This document shows, piece after piece, positions 62,082-64,000 of a stretch of DNA of 64,000 nt. Origin of the DNA: Crotophaga sulcirostris. Lineage: Eukaryota > Chordata > Aves > Cuculiformes > Crotophagidae. How positions within the stretch are numbered: the first letter of the stretch is position 1; each line of letters opens with the position of its first letter. Location of the stretch: positions 223,826 through 287,825 of the forward strand of contig VYZB01000754.1 of NCBI GenBank assembly GCA_013397455.1, in the 5' to 3' direction. Under the pieces are notes generated by a model. The model had not been told where the DNA came from. It saw nothing but the letters and a program-made list of their open reading frames with translations, and made no database searches. A program made the position numbers and the translations under genes.

Positions 62082-63194
62082 AGTTAATCACAAGATAGGT
62101 GCCTAATAGACCTTGTCCCAAGAATTGGAAACTGTAATAGAGACCATTTATTTTTTCCTCCCTTCAAATGCAAAAGTGTGCTTAGTGTCCTGACCACTAA
62201 ACTAGAGTCATGTTTTCCTTCTCTCTGGTAGAGTGAATACGTAAGCAGCCTGTAGAAAGTAGAGCAACTTCAGCAAGAACAACTCAAAATGCTTAAACTG
62301 TGTTCACACATGATTTTGACTTTCAAGGCTTTTACCTAAGAAATACAGATGCAAATTTTGTTAGGAAAAGAAGGACATTACAGCTGAGTTTTCCATGGCC
62401 TGGGTGAGCAACCTTGCTCTAAGGTTTGAAAACCCAGGGTCATATTAAGTCTTTCATTTCACTTTTGCAGTTGAAACTAGAGCTTAGTGGTTCTCTATGC
62501 ACATTTATATGTCTATGCATGCAGATCACAAATATCAACATATATGTTCCCAGTGAAACTCTCTTCTAAACAGCATAACTCTAGAAGCAAGAAAAGTTAC
62601 ATCGATCTACAATATTAAGTAGAGGGAAACTATAGTAATAAAAATTGTCAAAAAAAATCAAATACAAAAACTATGATAATAAGGAGAGAGAAGACAAAGA
62701 GCAATTAGGTCAAGGCATCAGAAAAGAAAGACACATCCCACACTGAGATATTTTCCATCAGAATTGAAATATGAAAGGAACTGGAATTCCTAGTTAATTT
62801 ATTTATCCTTATGGTCTCTTCTGAATCTGTTACATTTGTCAAAATTTAAACATCTATGAAAAATAAATTCACATATACTTAAATATATAGAACAATGAAT
62901 CCCTAGAACATTGCTCTGCTGTTTTTTATGACTTGACATATTCTTGTCATTCTCTGCAAGCCTGAAGTTACTGTGCCACTCATCCATCCATTGCTTGGTA
63001 ACTTTAAGCCTGTCATGTAGCAGAAATTCATCACCCATAGAAAGATGTCACAAGGTGTCAAGCCACAGATTTGTCTTTCTTATCCCTTTGCTGCAAACGA
63101 GATTCTACTGTCAAGATGATAGAAAGTTCGAGGTGGAGGTGTCTAGCAAAATGTCAGAACCTCACCTGCAGTGAGTTAGCACCAGTATTCATAC
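62082..63194. other. Non-coding stretch left of the candidate exon
   Basis: This is AT-rich unique DNA. The minus-strand open frame at 62799-63038 begins with residues MGDEFLLHDRLKVTKQWMDE and then degenerates. It is downstream, on the minus strand, of the candidate exon at 63195-63379, but the frames are not joined by an evident acceptor. Confidence 0.5.
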
Positions 63195-63379
63195 CTGAAT
63201 TGAGTCCTGGTAAGGGTAAGACTTCTTGAAATCAAACCAAGAACCAACTTTTTGAAGATCCTTGATCATCTCCTGGACTTTCATAAATGGCAGAAGGTTG
63301 ATTTGCTGCATCTGTTGACACAGGGTTTTGTAATACTTATGAGAGAATATTTCTGGCACATTATTCCATGACCCAGAGC
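63195..63379 (-). other. Candidate 185-nt internal exon (unrecognised gene)
   Basis: On the minus strand a pyrimidine-rich stretch ending TTTCAATGAG precedes base 63379, and CAG|GTATGA follows base 63195. One frame is open for all 61 complete codons, entering after one base of a split codon and ending on a codon boundary. In-frame stops lie directly outside both splice sites (TGA overlapping the acceptor, TGA in GTATGA), so the open stretch coincides with the proposed exon. The residues look like folded protein: a helix-like SHKYYKTLCQQMQQINLLPF, then VQEMIKDLQKVGSWFDF, ending YPYQDSIQ. I cannot name the family. It has no start codon role and would be internal. It might be linked with the minus-strand candidate at 53-104. 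Confidence 0.35.
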
Positions 63380-63816
63380 CTCATTGAAATAAAGGTGAGG
63401 ATTGAGATCCCAGAAAGCAGCAGTTCTGATTCTCTCCAGAGAGACTGTTTAAAAGTGTGGGGTTTTACTCATTCTTCTGTTTAGTTTAGAATATAGGCAG
63501 AAAACATGGAACCTGATAAATGCATGAAATATATATTCTTACTACTCATGAATTAAATAGTGGAGAAAATAACAAAAAAAAATCAGAAACTGCAGGAAAT
63601 GGAGAGGTGAAAAAGAAGGGAAGGAGCTTCTCAAAGATGGCAAGTTGTGAAAGATAGATCAAAAATAATAAGAATTGTTCCATGACCAATATAAATATTA
63701 CTATTCTTTGACTCATATATAAATGTGAGAGGTCTGCTGTATATGTACACACTGAAGAAAGCTTACATGCTACAAAAAATGGACAGAGAAATAAGAAAAA
63801 GAAGGAAAACAAAGGT
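63380..63816. other. Non-coding stretch, no recognised element
   Basis: This is unique sequence. The purine-rich plus strand from about 63560 to 63640 gives a lysine-poor, phenylalanine- and leucine-rich minus-strand frame (63546-63812) that is a composition effect. Confidence 0.6.
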
Positions 63817-64000
63817 ACACAGTATAACCACAGTACACAGTATAACCAGGTTGGAAGAGACCTCCAAGATCATCAAGTCCAACCTATAAGCCAACCTATA
63901 AGCCAACACGAACACCACCTCATCATCTAAACCATGGCACTCAGTGCCTCATCCAATCTTCCCTTAAACACTTCAAGGGTCGGCGACTCCACCACCACCC
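63817..64000 (-). mobile_element. CR1 LINE 3' part, cut by the window edge
   Basis: The left end carries two copies of ACACAGTATAACC (a degraded inverted GTGATACTG-type tail). AGGTTGGAAGAGACCTCC, ATCATCAAGTCCAACC, AACACCACCTCATCATCTAA, ACCATGGCACTCAGTGCCTC and ATCCAATCTTCCCTTAAACA follow. These are the inverted 3' UTR blocks seen in the plus-strand copies at 38.6 and 41.6 kb. A 12-bp unit (AAGCCAACCTAT) is duplicated inside it. The element continues beyond base 64000. Confidence 0.95.

Noticed and set aside
1..64000. CRISPR arrays, bacterial operons or phage-like systems
   Set aside because: No regularly spaced direct repeats, no operon-like ORF runs and no ribosome binding sites. The repeat content is that of a bird genome.

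Overview
This is AT-rich vertebrate nuclear DNA, almost certainly from a bird. The evidence is the interspersed repeat content. Every transposon I can recognise is a CR1 LINE: 5'-truncated copies that end in short 8-bp-type tail repeats (ATTCTATG type, or a TGATACTG type). I saw no L1, no SINE and no clear LTR retrovirus. There is no bacterial-style gene organisation and no array of long ORFs. The window reads as a gene desert or as very long intron sequence. I could not identify a known gene, and no complete protein-coding gene is visible.

Layout. Bases 1-31.2 kb have no recognisable transposon. They hold a few short tandem repeats, a 176-bp run of N (an assembly gap at 11799-11974), a 57-bp tandem duplication at 23.6 kb, an AT microsatellite at 24.25-24.34 kb and a non-repetitive stretch at 18.6-19.1 kb that looks like a regulatory element. 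Bases 31.25-32.5 kb hold two direct copies of a 195-bp segment about 1.05 kb apart; the second abuts a CR1 fragment. From 32 kb to the end there are eight CR1 insertions: about 32.2, 38.6, 41.6, 44.2, 49.0, 50.6, 54.5 and 63.8 kb. Three of them (38.6, 41.6, 63.8 kb) share one young-looking 3' end. The 803-bp copy at 41.6 kb is flanked by a 10-bp direct repeat that looks like a target-site duplication.

Possible genes. Two minus-strand segments, near the left edge (53-104) and near the right edge (63195-63379), have good splice-site context and one open frame each. They would fit a minus-strand gene whose introns fill much of the window, but this is only an inference. A plus-strand exon-like segment at 39875-40020 has a strong acceptor, a donor and one open frame. 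Its 3' part folds into an 88-nt hairpin with a stem of about 36 positions and a 15-nt loop. That hairpin is the most unusual local structure I found, and could be a microRNA-like precursor, an old inverted repeat, or exon structure. Most long ORFs elsewhere are chance open frames in AT-rich or low-complexity DNA, or remnants of CR1 ORF2.
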